Source: Candidatus Bathyarchaeota archaeon A05DMB-5 (GTDB lineage Archaea > Thermoproteota > Bathyarchaeia > Bathyarchaeales > Bathycorpusculaceae). Taken from it: a stretch of DNA of 64,000 nucleotides. A program made the position numbers and the translations under genes. The stretch is taken from assembly GCA_019685655.1 (NCBI GenBank), contig JABFQP010000004.1, positions 1 to 64,000 of the forward strand, read 5' to 3'. Of this stretch, positions 19,001-27,635 are shown piece by piece; position 1 is the stretch's first letter; each line of letters starts with the position of its first letter. A model generated the notes under the pieces. It was not told where the DNA came from, ran no database searches, and was given only the letters and a program-made list of their open reading frames with translations.

Positions 19001-20146
19001 ATGAACTTTAAGAGAAGGCTTACGGGACTTCAAGAAAAAATGGCGGAAAACAATGTTGACTTGGTCATTTATGGCTCATGCCAAAACTTCCAATACTTAA
19101 CTGGGCTTTTAATTGATTGGCGTCATGGAATAGACTTGGGAAGTGAAGCAAACAACATTTTCGTGCCGCGAACAGGTGAACCAATTTTAACGTTGGCTGA
19201 AGATGTGGCTGAACAAGCGTCCAAAACATGGGTCAAAGACGTTCGCATTTTAAAAAGAGAAGAAAATTATGGAGAATTACTCAAGGAAGTGATGTATGAC
19301 TTAGACTTAAAGAAGAAAGTGAAGATTGGCTTAGGTGACCACGTGTGGGGAACAACAATAGCTGAAATTTCAAAAATCACTAAAGATGCTGAACTTTGTA
19401 AGGCTGAAGAATTTATGCACAGTTTAAGAATGATTAAAGAGGAAGAAGAAATTGAAAAACTAAGAAATGTTGCTAAGCTCACGGGCAAAGTGATGGAAGC
19501 AATTGTGCCAGAAATCAAAGAAGGCGTCACACAGCGCCAATTAGAGCTTGAGGTTGAGTTTTGCGGAAAAAGCTTAGGAGCTTCCGACGTGTCATTTCCT
19601 TCCACAGTGGGTTTTGTAAAATCTGGCTCTGAAATCTCGCCTAACCCGTTCACTTATCCAAAAGAAAAAGGGCTAGCCCGTGGCGCTTCTGTCGCTTTTG
19701 ACATAGGCTTCGTGATGGAAGGTTACTGCTCAGACTTTGGAAGAAGCTTCTACTTCGGGCGCGTTGGCACTGAAGTTAAGAAAGGTTATGAGGCGTTGCA
19801 ACAAGCGGTTATTGAAACAGTAGATAAAATGCATGATGGAAGCATGCGCGTGTGTGACCTCTTTCCATTTTTAGAAAGCATGTTAGATAGGCTTGGATAT
19901 GGAGACTATTTGCGTGCACGTTTGCCGACGAAAAATCTTGGACACAACATCGGCGTTGAAGTGCATGAGCCTCCATGGCTTAGTCCAGCTTACACAGAAA
20001 TTCTTCGTGAAGGCATGGTAATTGCTTTGGAGCCGAAACTTTGGCATGCCGGCGAATATTATCTACGCGTTGAAGAGATGGTTCTGGTGAAAAAGCGAAA
20101 AACCGAGTTCCTAACAAACTTTGACAGAAAACTCTTTCAGTTGTGA
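19001..20146 (+). CDS. M24 family Xaa-Pro peptidase
   Basis: 381 residues with the creatinase-like N-terminal domain (LQEKMAENNVDLVIYGSCQNFQYLTG) and the pita-bread catalytic domain. Metal-ligand regions are visible: AFDIGFVMEGYCSDFGRSF (the DxxxxxxxxD pattern), the His in NIGVEVHEPPWL, and the Glu residues in VIALEPKLW and LRVEEMVLV. It is a dinuclear-metal aminopeptidase or dipeptidase cleaving before proline, of the PepQ/PepP type. A small ferredoxin gene follows 56 bases later; the link is unclear. Start ATG 19001 with AGAGGAG upstream. Confidence 0.88.
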   Translation: MNFKRRLTGLQEKMAENNVDLVIYGSCQNFQYLTGLLIDWRHGIDLGSEANNIFVPRTGEPILTLAEDVAEQASKTWVKDVRILKREENYGELLKEVMYDLDLKKKVKIGLGDHVWGTTIAEISKITKDAELCKAEEFMHSLRMIKEEEEIEKLRNVAKLTGKVMEAIVPEIKEGVTQRQLELEVEFCGKSLGASDVSFPSTVGFVKSGSEISPNPFTYPKEKGLARGASVAFDIGFVMEGYCSDFGRSFYFGRVGTEVKKGYEALQQAVIETVDKMHDGSMRVCDLFPFLESMLDRLGYGDYLRARLPTKNLGHNIGVEVHEPPWLSPAYTEILREGMVIALEPKLWHAGEYYLRVEEMVLVKKRKTEFLTNFDRKLFQL

Positions 20147-20202
20147 AAATGGAAAGAATTAAAAATAAAACGAATCAGAGTTTAAGGCAAGGTTGATGTA
20201 AA

Positions 20203-20406
20203 ATGCCCAAAGTGAAAGTTGACTGGAATAAATGCAATGGCGACGGCGTTTGTACTGAAGTTTGCCCAGTGAATGTTTTTGAACTCAAAAAACTGCCAGA
20301 ATATCAAGACAGCGAGAAGTCAGTTCCAGTGCGAGAAAGCGACTGCATAGCGTGCATGGCATGCGTAACTTCATGCCCAACACAAGCAATAACTGTTGAA
20401 GAATAA
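20203..20406 (+). CDS. 2x[4Fe-4S] ferredoxin
   Basis: 67 residues with two cluster motifs: CNGDGVCTEVCP near the start and CIACMACVTSCP near the end. This is a classic bacterial-type dicluster ferredoxin, a soluble low-potential electron carrier. Start ATG 20203, with GATG/AAGG-type sites before it. It could serve the hydrogenase complex or 2-oxoacid oxidoreductases elsewhere; no partner is adjacent. Confidence 0.92.
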   Translation: MPKVKVDWNKCNGDGVCTEVCPVNVFELKKLPEYQDSEKSVPVRESDCIACMACVTSCPTQAITVEE

Positions 20407-20429
20407 CCAACTATACAGCAGAATCTTGC

Positions 20430-21566
20430 TTAATGGGTTATGTTGTCTGGAACGAACCGTCTGAGCCTTTGCAAAGACCTCATTTTCTCTTTCTCTCCCC
20501 CCTTAGCTTCTTGTATCGCCTGCTTAAGCATGCCAATCGACTCGTCCATGGCTCTGCGGTCCACTGGGTAGGGCACGCCATCCTTTCCTCCATACGCAAA
20601 AGAATACTTCACCGGGTCTTTCCAACTTGGCTTCTCACCATGAATCAACTCTGCAACTAATGCTAAACCTCTAACAGTTGCTGGTCCAACACCTCTGAAA
20701 CCTAAGAGTTCTTCGTAGTTTTTCGGTTGGAAGTCGTAAACTTGCTGGAGGAATTTCCAGTTTATGGTTCTAGGCATGGATAAGAAGTCAATTGAGTATT
20801 CCTTCCATGCTGAGTCTGCGGTTTTTGGCAGCCACTCTTGAAGCGACTTCTGACTTTCGGGTCTAACAGACATTATTAGGTGCATTAGCTTCTTAGGCGG
20901 TTCACAGGCTATGTCCACAGAAGCCTTTCTGCAGCCTTCACTTTCTTTGGCGGTCATGTCTAATGCGACTTCTCGTCGGGCATCACCAACAATCGCGGTG
21001 TGAGGTTCAACAACAAAGTCTTTCACACTATCCGAAAGCCAATGGTAGCGTCTGGCAGTGCGGTCTTGAGGGCACATTCCCTGTTGGATGACTGCCCATT
21101 TTCCATCTTCAGCAACTATAAACGCATGATGATAAAGCTGGTAACCCGCCTGAATAGCCGTATTATCAACTTTAGCGCTCATTCTGCTTGCATAACGCAT
21201 GCGCTCAATCTTCGTGTCTGAAAAGCCGAATTTTTCGCCTACATTCTCAATTTCCAGTGGCGTCTGTTTCGAAATTTTGCCTTTTCCGCCGCAAACAGCA
21301 ATGCCGTGTTCTTCAGGTGTGACTGCGTGTTTTAGAACTCCGGTGACGACTGTTGTAACACCCGAGGAGTGCCAATCATAGCCTAAAACGCATCCTAAAG
21401 CTTGAAACCAAAAGGGGTCAGATACGCGTTTAAGAAAATCGTCCGTGCCATACTCAGCGACAATTATGGTGACAATTTCCTTGGCTAGTTTACGCATTCG
21501 AATAGTAAGCCATCTGGGCGCTTTGCCGTAATGAAGTGGAAGTTTAGCAACGCCTGTTCTCTGCAT
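20430..21566 (-). CDS. DUF763 domain protein
   Basis: 378 residues matching the archaeal/bacterial DUF763 family: RTGVAKLPLHYGKAPRWL at the start, GCVLGYDWHSSGVTTVVTGVLK, and a helix-hairpin-helix-like segment LLGFRGVGPATVRGLALVAELIHG in the C-terminal part. That last segment suggests nucleic-acid binding. The family function is not established to my knowledge. It is last in a minus-strand run behind the CoA-biosynthesis genes, 37 bases after PPAT. Confidence 0.88.
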   Translation of the reverse strand: MQRTGVAKLPLHYGKAPRWLTIRMRKLAKEIVTIIVAEYGTDDFLKRVSDPFWFQALGCVLGYDWHSSGVTTVVTGVLKHAVTPEEHGIAVCGGKGKISKQTPLEIENVGEKFGFSDTKIERMRYASRMSAKVDNTAIQAGYQLYHHAFIVAEDGKWAVIQQGMCPQDRTARRYHWLSDSVKDFVVEPHTAIVGDARREVALDMTAKESEGCRKASVDIACEPPKKLMHLIMSVRPESQKSLQEWLPKTADSAWKEYSIDFLSMPRTINWKFLQQVYDFQPKNYEELLGFRGVGPATVRGLALVAELIHGEKPSWKDPVKYSFAYGGKDGVPYPVDRRAMDESIGMLKQAIQEAKGGEKEKMRSLQRLRRFVPDNITH

Positions 21567-21603
21567 ATGGGTCCTTCTGAAAGAAATATTGTTGGAAAAG
21601 AGT

Positions 21604-22092
21604 TTAACTGTTTTCTTTTGTTTTCAATAAGCGTCCTTCGCGGTCAATTTCTCCATGACGAATTCGCGTGGTAGAAATCGGAGCGTGATTTTCTGAAGGA
21701 ACCATGTCTATAACAACAATTTGCAATGGCGCCAGTCCGCGTCTCTCTCTTTCCTCATTAATCTTCACAGCCATACGTTCAGTTTCACGACTCACAACCA
21801 ACGCCTCAACACATCCTTCAGAAAGCGTTACTCCAAACGGGTCATTCAAAGGCATAATCTCCGCTCTGCTCAACAAACCTCTTTCTCGCAAAAACCTTTT
21901 CAATTCCTCAAGTCTTTGCTCGTAAGGAGCAGTTATGTGCGGTTTGCTGAGGCTTTCAACAAGCTTATCGGAGCATAAACCAATCAGAACGCGTTCTCCA
22001 ACTTCAAAAGCCTTAGTCAGTAAAGTTCGGTGTCCCTTGTGAAACTCGTCAAACGTGCCGCCGACAGCCACGGTTTTGAACTTTTCTCGCAA
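21604..22092 (-). CDS. coaD: Phosphopantetheine adenylyltransferase (archaeal PPAT)
   Basis: 162 residues, a nucleotidyltransferase of the HxGH superfamily: VAVGGTFDEFHKGHRTLL contains the FxxxHxGH-type site, here FHKGH, with RVLIGLCSDK following. The C-terminal STTRIRHGEID holds the ISSTxIR-like motif. It makes dephospho-CoA from 4'-phosphopantetheine and ATP. It lies six bases after pantoate kinase, an enzyme of the same pathway, forming a CoA-synthesis operon. Bacterial and archaeal PPATs differ; this is the archaeal/eukaryotic type. Confidence 0.92.
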   Translation of the reverse strand: MREKFKTVAVGGTFDEFHKGHRTLLTKAFEVGERVLIGLCSDKLVESLSKPHITAPYEQRLEELKRFLRERGLLSRAEIMPLNDPFGVTLSEGCVEALVVSRETERMAVKINEERERRGLAPLQIVVIDMVPSENHAPISTTRIRHGEIDREGRLLKTKENS

Positions 22093-22098
22093 CTGTTT

Positions 22099-23031
22099 TC
22101 ATCTCAATAGTCTTGCGCCTTGAATGTCAACTTGGGATACGAGAATCTTTTGTTCTGGCAAAACCTGCTTAAAAGTTTGAACTACTCTATCAACATTTTC
22201 TGATGTTGTTAATGCGTGAACTGCTTCGCCAACCATGTTTTGTGCAGCGCCTATCGCGTCTGCTTTGTCTGCAAGCTTCATTAGTGTTCTTACACGTTCT
22301 GTCACGAAACCAGTTTTTTCGGCAAACTCGCGGCAACAAGCCAAAAAGTTTTCAAGTGAAGGCTCAGCAAGAATTTTTTCCAAAGTTTTTCTACCCCATT
22401 TGTTGACAGCTAAACGTTTTTCTTGGGAAGACAAAACTTCCTTCGTTGGTATAGGTCCGAAGATGCCAGCGACAACCACGTAATCCGTGGATATTGGAAT
22501 GCGGTCTATAACGGCGATTCCAGGCGCGCCAGGCTCTAGAGTGATTATGCATCCGCCAAGCATCAACGGTCCAACAGTGCCCAAGCCAGTTTTGCATTTA
22601 ACTTCAGCAACATGCGCGATTCTGCCAAGCTGATTGTAAGTTAAGTTTAAACCCAAAGCCTTCGAAAGGGCTAAAGCAGTGGTTAAGGCTCCAGCAGCGC
22701 TTGAGCCGAAGCCCGCTCCGATTGGAATCTCCACTTTATGCTTGACAACAACATTGTAGGTGTGGTCAACTTTGTCCAAAAGCGCTTTTGCCACAGTCTT
22801 CGTGGTTTCTGCTTCTGGAGCAATTTTCTCATTAATGAAAACTTGAACGTTGTTTCTTTCTGCTTCTGAAACATCAACATAAGTTGTGACGCCTTTCTGA
22901 ATGCCAAACCCGCCACCGCGAGCCCCAATTTTCTCTACATCTGAAATTGGATTACCATTTTTTTCGCAGTCGCAGATTTCAAAGAAACTCGAAATTCCAG
23001 CAGGACTGAAGGCTTCTGCACTTTTCACCAT
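22099..23031 (-). CDS. Pantoate kinase
   Basis: 310 residues of the GHMP kinase superfamily. The ATP-binding glycine-rich motif is IPIGAGFGSSAAGALTTALALS near residue 102, and the start SAEAFSPAGISSFFEICD is typical of archaeal pantoate kinase. Archaea make phosphopantothenate by phosphorylating pantoate first and then coupling beta-alanine, instead of using bacterial PanC/PanK. Position between PPAT and an ECF S-component supports a role in CoA synthesis. Start ATG 23031. Confidence 0.9.
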   Translation of the reverse strand: MVKSAEAFSPAGISSFFEICDCEKNGNPISDVEKIGARGGGFGIQKGVTTYVDVSEAERNNVQVFINEKIAPEAETTKTVAKALLDKVDHTYNVVVKHKVEIPIGAGFGSSAAGALTTALALSKALGLNLTYNQLGRIAHVAEVKCKTGLGTVGPLMLGGCIITLEPGAPGIAVIDRIPISTDYVVVAGIFGPIPTKEVLSSQEKRLAVNKWGRKTLEKILAEPSLENFLACCREFAEKTGFVTERVRTLMKLADKADAIGAAQNMVGEAVHALTTSENVDRVVQTFKQVLPEQKILVSQVDIQGARLLR

Positions 23032-23034
23032 TAT

Positions 23035-23772
23035 CTACTCTTTTGTGTTAGGTTTCAAGCTGGGAAATGCCCTCTGGCATGCTTCAAGTATTGGCGGTCC
23101 TAGAATTATGAGAAATGGTATTTCAGTTGAAAAGGTCCAAACGAGATACCATAAGCCAGCTGACACCGTTAATGGTGTTAGTTCAGTTTTTCCAGGCATG
23201 ACGAACATTTGACTGAAGACGGGAACCATTGTTCCAATTATTGCACTGCCTACAAGCAAGCCAATCATGCAGCCTACTTCGTAGCTTCTCCATTTAGAAC
23301 TCAGCAACACAGCAATTAGCAGGACTGCATAGGTTCCTAAGATTATCCCTGAAAATATGAGCCCTTCGGTTGCTGAGAAAAATTCGGGAACCAGAATAAA
23401 TTGGGTAATTCCTGCTAATAAGGCGCTGATTATCCCAAAAATCAGCATTGGTATCTTCCATTCTACATTTCGTTTTGCAACATAACCGATTATGAAGAAA
23501 CCCGCAAAGTTCGATGTAACTCCAGCCATTAAACTCAATACTGGGTTACCATGTATGAGCATGTCATTTATGAATATGCCTATCGCAGCACCTATACCAC
23601 CGACCCATGGACCAAAAAGCGCAGCAAATGCTGCTGGAATTATTACTTGCGGCCAAAATCTGACTAAGCCAAGTCCAGGAGCTGTTAACGGTAGGATATA
23701 GTAGAAGAGGTAACCAAAAGCTGTGTATAACGCTGCATTTAAAGCGGTTGCCGCAACGTCTAGGGTTCTCAT
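23035..23772 (-). CDS. ECF transporter S-component (possibly pantothenate or a precursor)
   Basis: 245 residues with about six membrane helices. LNAALYTAFGYLFYYILP and the loop VRFWPQVIIPAAFAALFGPWVGGIGAAIGIFINDML are typical of energy-coupling-factor substrate-binding S-components. The EcfA/T partners are not in the window. It is the first gene of the operon with pantoate kinase and PPAT (3-base gap to pantoate kinase), so import of pantothenate or pantoate is a reasonable inference. Start ATG 23772. Confidence 0.75.
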   Translation of the reverse strand: MRTLDVAATALNAALYTAFGYLFYYILPLTAPGLGLVRFWPQVIIPAAFAALFGPWVGGIGAAIGIFINDMLIHGNPVLSLMAGVTSNFAGFFIIGYVAKRNVEWKIPMLIFGIISALLAGITQFILVPEFFSATEGLIFSGIILGTYAVLLIAVLLSSKWRSYEVGCMIGLLVGSAIIGTMVPVFSQMFVMPGKTELTPLTVSAGLWYLVWTFSTEIPFLIILGPPILEACQRAFPSLKPNTKE

Positions 23773-23904
23773 GTTTTGCGCCTTCTTTTGGAAACGCTAC
23801 CAATGCTGGTTTTTAAGATAAGTTTTCCGTTTGAATTGTTTAAACAAGTTTAAACTTTTCCACAGCTTGAATGTTGCTTATCGTGTTGTTGTACACGTCT
23901 ACAG

Positions 23905-23930
23905 TTATGTGTAGCTCTGTTCTACGCACA
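23905..23930 (+). promoter_or_regulatory. 26-nt inverted-repeat element upstream of the pilin gene (copy 1)
   Basis: Contains TGTGTAG, a 7-base spacer (CTCTGTT) and CTACGCACA, forming a 7-bp stem with one G-T pair. It lies 48 bases before the pilin ATG, next to an A/T-rich TATA-like stretch. A copy with only two differences lies before the next gene at 24638-24663. Likely a shared operator or activator site. Confidence 0.6.
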
Positions 23931-23978
23931 AACTAACATATTTTAACAAAGGCGATTTTGCTGCACGGAGAGAAAAAA

Positions 23979-24530
23979 ATGAAACTCTTAAAGAGTAAAA
24001 AAGCATTGAGCACAGTAGTGACTACATTGATTATTCTAGTTGTTTCAGTGCTATTGGCAACAGTTGTGACTTTCTACGCCATAAACGTGACAACCACAAG
24101 AGTACAAGAAGAAAGCCTACAAGTCTTCAAACTGCACACATGGCACAACGGCGCAGACGAAGCAATAACTGCGTTCTTGGTGATTAACACTGGTGGTCGT
24201 GATGTCGTCATAGACAAAATAGCTGTCAGAGGTCAAGAATGTGTTTGGACTACCGTGTACTACAATAAGACACAAAACACAATAAACGAGGATCTACCAT
24301 ATGCGTCATCCACGAACATAACAGCAGGAAGCGTGACAATTGGTACAACCGACTACGATGTTACCCCAGCAACTGACGACCTAATTTTGAAGTCCGGTTG
24401 GAGCATGATCGTTTACATAGTTAACCCAGACCACATTTCTGTTAACGACATTGGTGTCACAGTAGGCGTAACCATTTTCACTGCTAACGCTCAATACTAC
24501 AAAGAAGCAAACGTTGAAGCCAGCGAGTAG
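23979..24530 (+). CDS. Major archaeal type IV pilin-like protein
   Basis: 183 residues from ATG 23979, preceded by GGAGAGA. The class III signal MKLLKSKKALSTVV is followed by a single hydrophobic helix (LIILVVSVLLATVVTFYAI). The prepilin peptidase would cut after KKA. The remainder is a beta-rich secreted domain with several N-glycosylation sequons (NVT, NKT, NIT). A T-rich terminator follows. It is the first gene of the pilus operon region and probably the most abundant subunit, given its own promoter and terminator (inference). Confidence 0.8.
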   Translation: MKLLKSKKALSTVVTTLIILVVSVLLATVVTFYAINVTTTRVQEESLQVFKLHTWHNGADEAITAFLVINTGGRDVVIDKIAVRGQECVWTTVYYNKTQNTINEDLPYASSTNITAGSVTIGTTDYDVTPATDDLILKSGWSMIVYIVNPDHISVNDIGVTVGVTIFTANAQYYKEANVEASE

Positions 24531-24535
24531 CAGCA

Positions 24536-24575
24536 ACATCTTTCTCCCTTTTCTTTTTTCCCTCTGTTTTTATGT
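24536..24575 (+). terminator. T-rich intrinsic terminator after the pilin gene
   Basis: Directly after the pilin stop, the + strand has runs of T separated by C (tttctcccttttctttttt...gttttt). Archaeal RNA polymerase terminates at such tracts without a hairpin. This would make the pilin transcript separable from the genes downstream. Confidence 0.6.
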
Positions 24576-24637
24576 TCCTTCTCTAAAGAGGGCATTAATT
24601 ATAACGCATTAGATTTTGAAGTATTGATTTTGCATAC

Positions 24638-24663
24638 TTATGTGTAGTTTTGTTCTACGCACA
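24638..24663 (+). promoter_or_regulatory. 26-nt inverted-repeat element (copy 2) upstream of the second pilin-like gene
   Basis: Same as the element at 23905-23930 except that the 7-base loop is TTTTGTT instead of CTCTGTT. It is followed closely by a T/A-rich stretch (ctatcttatcttat) that may be the TATA region, and lies about 70 bases before the ATG at 24733. Confidence 0.6.
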
Positions 24664-24732
24664 CTATCTTATCTTATTACAGAATGAAAAGGTTTTGATT
24701 GCACATGCAAGAGAGGAGGCTGTAAAAAATCA

Positions 24733-25560
24733 ATGCACACCAGTAATTTCAAAAGACTCATACATTCTAAAAGAGCCTTGGCTGTGCCAGTAACCTACCT
24801 GATACTGTTCGTTTCGTTAATGGCAGTGATCTCTGCAACCTACAGTTACGCGGTAGTAAAAATAGGCTCAAGAGCGGCTTCGATTAAGGCTTTTGTGGCT
24901 AAACAAAACATGCAAGCTTTAGACAACGCGGTTCGTTCAGTTGCGTGGGGTTTCGGAGCTTCTGAAGTGGTCTACATGGATGATTGTGGAGGCGCTTTTA
25001 AGACAGCGCCTGCATCTAAAAATCTTGTTCTCAACTTTACTGATGAACAAACTTTCTCTGACATAGTGTTTAACAGTTCTGTTGGAAAAGCATCTTACCA
25101 ACTTGAGCCTTCTGAATCAAACTATCTTGGTTTATACATTAGAGGCGATAATAGGGCAGTAATAAATCAAAGCTCTTCAATTATGACTCAACTTTACGTT
25201 ACAGAAACAGAAAACGCGCAAACTATAATTCTTTGTTACCGTCCATTAGCGACAGCAGCAGTCATCGACACAAGCAATGCAAAACCAGCAAACCTCATCC
25301 GCGTAAACATCATAAACCTCAACTTTTCACAAGAGCTAACACTAAGAGAAAAATTCTACTTGAAAATAACCGCCATAAACGTCACCACAGTCTCCAACCA
25401 ATACACGTTTAACGAGTCAATCTCCTCTCTTGCATTAAAAGCCTCTTTAGACGAAAATTCAAACATTGTTTGGCTTCCGATTTCCAGCAGCACCGAAGGC
25501 GCCGTTGTAAACTTGGACATAGTCATCTGCAACGTCAAAATTGAAAAAGCAGAGGTGTAA
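24733..25560 (+). CDS. Pilin-like secreted protein
   Basis: 275 residues with a class III-type signal: HSKRALAVPVTY then a hydrophobic helix (LILFVSLMAVISATYSYAV), with cleavage likely after KRA. The long external domain has several NxS/T sequons and no cysteine pair pattern. It is preceded by GAGAGGAGG and by element copy 2, and is followed 3 bases later by another single-helix protein. Probably a minor pilin or pilus-associated subunit; no homologue recognised. Confidence 0.7.
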   Translation: MHTSNFKRLIHSKRALAVPVTYLILFVSLMAVISATYSYAVVKIGSRAASIKAFVAKQNMQALDNAVRSVAWGFGASEVVYMDDCGGAFKTAPASKNLVLNFTDEQTFSDIVFNSSVGKASYQLEPSESNYLGLYIRGDNRAVINQSSSIMTQLYVTETENAQTIILCYRPLATAAVIDTSNAKPANLIRVNIINLNFSQELTLREKFYLKITAINVTTVSNQYTFNESISSLALKASLDENSNIVWLPISSSTEGAVVNLDIVICNVKIEKAEV

Positions 25561-25563
25561 AAC

Positions 25564-26025
25564 TTGCCATCTATTACTCCAAGTTATCTTTACACGTTCG
25601 TTGCGTTAATAGCAATCAGCAGCATGCTGATTTTCTCGTTCATGGCATACGGTGACGCTTTACGCGCTCCATTAGAAGTGAAACAACTCAAAAATCTAAT
25701 GGGTTACGTAGCAGCAAAAGGCACAGAGCTATTAACGCTAGCATCTACAACAAACGCCACAACAGAAACATTCCTTCAAATGCCAACAAAAATAGGCGAT
25801 AGACAATACTGGCTTCGACTCCGCAACGACTCAGCTAAGACTTGGTTAGAAGGCGGGTTTGGAAACACGCCCACCGAAGGAAACGAGCTTCAAGTATCCC
25901 TTCCCAAAGAAGCGTTAGCAACAGGCTATTATAAGAGCGGCTACGACGCGGCTCATCTGGAATGCCGCATAAGCGATGGCATTTTGCAGCTCTTTCTTTC
26001 AAGCCAAAGCGAAGGTGATGTATAA
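25564..26025 (+). CDS. Single-helix secreted protein of the pilus operon
   Basis: 153 residues from TTG 25564, which has GAGGTG six bases before it. One N-terminal helix (LYTFVALIAISSMLIFSFMAYG) without a clear prepilin cleavage site, then an extracellular domain with an NAT sequon. Its stop is immediately followed by the ATG of the ATPase, so translation is coupled. Probably an accessory pilus component (inference from position). Confidence 0.65.
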   Translation: MPSITPSYLYTFVALIAISSMLIFSFMAYGDALRAPLEVKQLKNLMGYVAAKGTELLTLASTTNATTETFLQMPTKIGDRQYWLRLRNDSAKTWLEGGFGNTPTEGNELQVSLPKEALATGYYKSGYDAAHLECRISDGILQLFLSSQSEGDV

Positions 26026-27630
26026 ATGAAGTTTAACCTTAAACTACGTAAAAATGCATCTCAAAAAGAAGAATCCTTCCAAGAAATGATGAAAGAAGAA
26101 GGCGAAATAGTAGAATTTTTAGACGTGAAAAAATGGAGTATCCCAGAAGGCTACATAGAAGCAGAATATTACCCGCTTAAGCCGCCATTCTCTTACGCTG
26201 CAATCGTTCAAAACGAGGAAACTTTGGAATACCTTTACATTCTTGACGAACTTCCATTAACACGGGAAGAACGAGACGGCTATTTCAGGCTTAGAAACAT
26301 TCTAGAATATGAGCTTCAAGCTCCAGAGGCGGAAGAGACACTTAACGAATCTTTCAGACGACAAATGCCAATAATCCTCTCAAATCACCAGAAACAATTT
26401 GCTGGAATATCCCCAGTTGGGATGCGCAAGCTTCTCTATTATTTGGAAAGAGATGTGGTTGGCTATGGAAAAATAGACCCACTAATGTATGACGAGTACG
26501 TGGAAGACATCGGATGCGGAGGAGTTAGCAAACCAATTTTCTTGTGGCACAGAAAATACGAGAACATAAAAACTAACATAGTTTTCCGAGACGAACAAGA
26601 ACTTGACGACTTCGTGATGCGTGTAGTCCACAAAGCTGGAAAACACGTAAGCATAGCCTTCCCAATAGTTGACGTCACACTACCAGAAAAACACCGTTTA
26701 GCAATTTCTTTCGGAAAAGAAACAACACCATCAGGCACGTCATTCACCATAAGAAAGTTCCGCAAAGACCCATTCACAATAATTGACTTGATTGAGAACG
26801 AAACCATAAACGAGAGCATAGCCGCTTACCTATGGCTTCTGATGGAAAACAAAATGTCAGTTATGATTATCGGCGCCACGGGCGCTGGAAAAACAACAGC
26901 GCTAAACGCAGTTGCATGTCTCATACGTCCAAACCACAAAATAATTTCAGTAGAAGAAGTTGCAGAGATAAACCTGCCCCATGAAAACTGGACATCAAAC
27001 ATTGCCCGTTCAGGCTTCGGTGTTGAAGGCGAAGGCGAAATCACCTTATACGACCTAATCAAATCAGCCGTAAGACACCGTCCAGACTTGATTATTGTAG
27101 GCGAAATCCGCGGAGAAGAAGCCTACGTGCTGTTCCAAGCCCTTGCAACTGGACACGGTGGCTTATGCACATTACACGCTGAGGACGTTGACACTTCAAT
27201 CAAAAGGCTGACGCAACCGCCTATGAACATTCCGTCATCCATAATTCCGCTGATGAACTGCGTCATAAACGTAAAACACGTTAGAACACCAGTCTTCCTA
27301 GAATCTGGAAAACGTCTCTCAAGCAGAAAATTCATAAACATTTCAGAAATAAAAGACGCAAACACTTTCCAAGAAGTTTTCAGCTGGAACCCATCTTCGG
27401 ACACTTTCAACGAAAGACTAAACGAAAGTTACCTTCTGAAAAAGATGGCTGCAAGCCTGGACATTCCAATGGAACGATTAATAGACGAACTAGAATATCG
27501 CAAACGCGTAATCATGCACATGGTCGAGCATAACATTCGCGACTACAGAAGCGTCAACAAAGTCTTGAGCAAATACTATAACAATCCGCAGTTGTTCCAG
27601 AAAGAATTTTTAGAAAAGCCAAAGTGGTGA
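26026..27630 (+). CDS. Type IV pilus/archaellum-type assembly ATPase (GspE/ArlI family)
   Basis: 534 residues. The catalytic domain has Walker A GATGAGKTT near residue 283, an Asp-box region ISVEEVAEINLPHENW, Walker B LIIVGEIRGEEA and the His box ATGHGGLCTLHAED. These hexameric ATPases drive assembly of archaeal pili or archaella at the cytoplasmic face. The N-terminal 200 residues match the archaeal ArlI/secretion ATPase type. The neighbours, a TadC/ArlJ-like membrane protein and pilin-like proteins, support a pilus. No arlCDEFGH genes are present, so a dedicated archaellum is unlikely. Confidence 0.92.
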   Translation: MKFNLKLRKNASQKEESFQEMMKEEGEIVEFLDVKKWSIPEGYIEAEYYPLKPPFSYAAIVQNEETLEYLYILDELPLTREERDGYFRLRNILEYELQAPEAEETLNESFRRQMPIILSNHQKQFAGISPVGMRKLLYYLERDVVGYGKIDPLMYDEYVEDIGCGGVSKPIFLWHRKYENIKTNIVFRDEQELDDFVMRVVHKAGKHVSIAFPIVDVTLPEKHRLAISFGKETTPSGTSFTIRKFRKDPFTIIDLIENETINESIAAYLWLLMENKMSVMIIGATGAGKTTALNAVACLIRPNHKIISVEEVAEINLPHENWTSNIARSGFGVEGEGEITLYDLIKSAVRHRPDLIIVGEIRGEEAYVLFQALATGHGGLCTLHAEDVDTSIKRLTQPPMNIPSSIIPLMNCVINVKHVRTPVFLESGKRLSSRKFINISEIKDANTFQEVFSWNPSSDTFNERLNESYLLKKMAASLDIPMERLIDELEYRKRVIMHMVEHNIRDYRSVNKVLSKYYNNPQLFQKEFLEKPKW

Positions 27631-27635
27631 AAAAC

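Noticed and set aside
23905-24663. CRISPR-like direct repeats before the pilin genes.
   Set aside because: Only two copies more than 700 bases apart with genes between them; no spacers. They fit an operator better.
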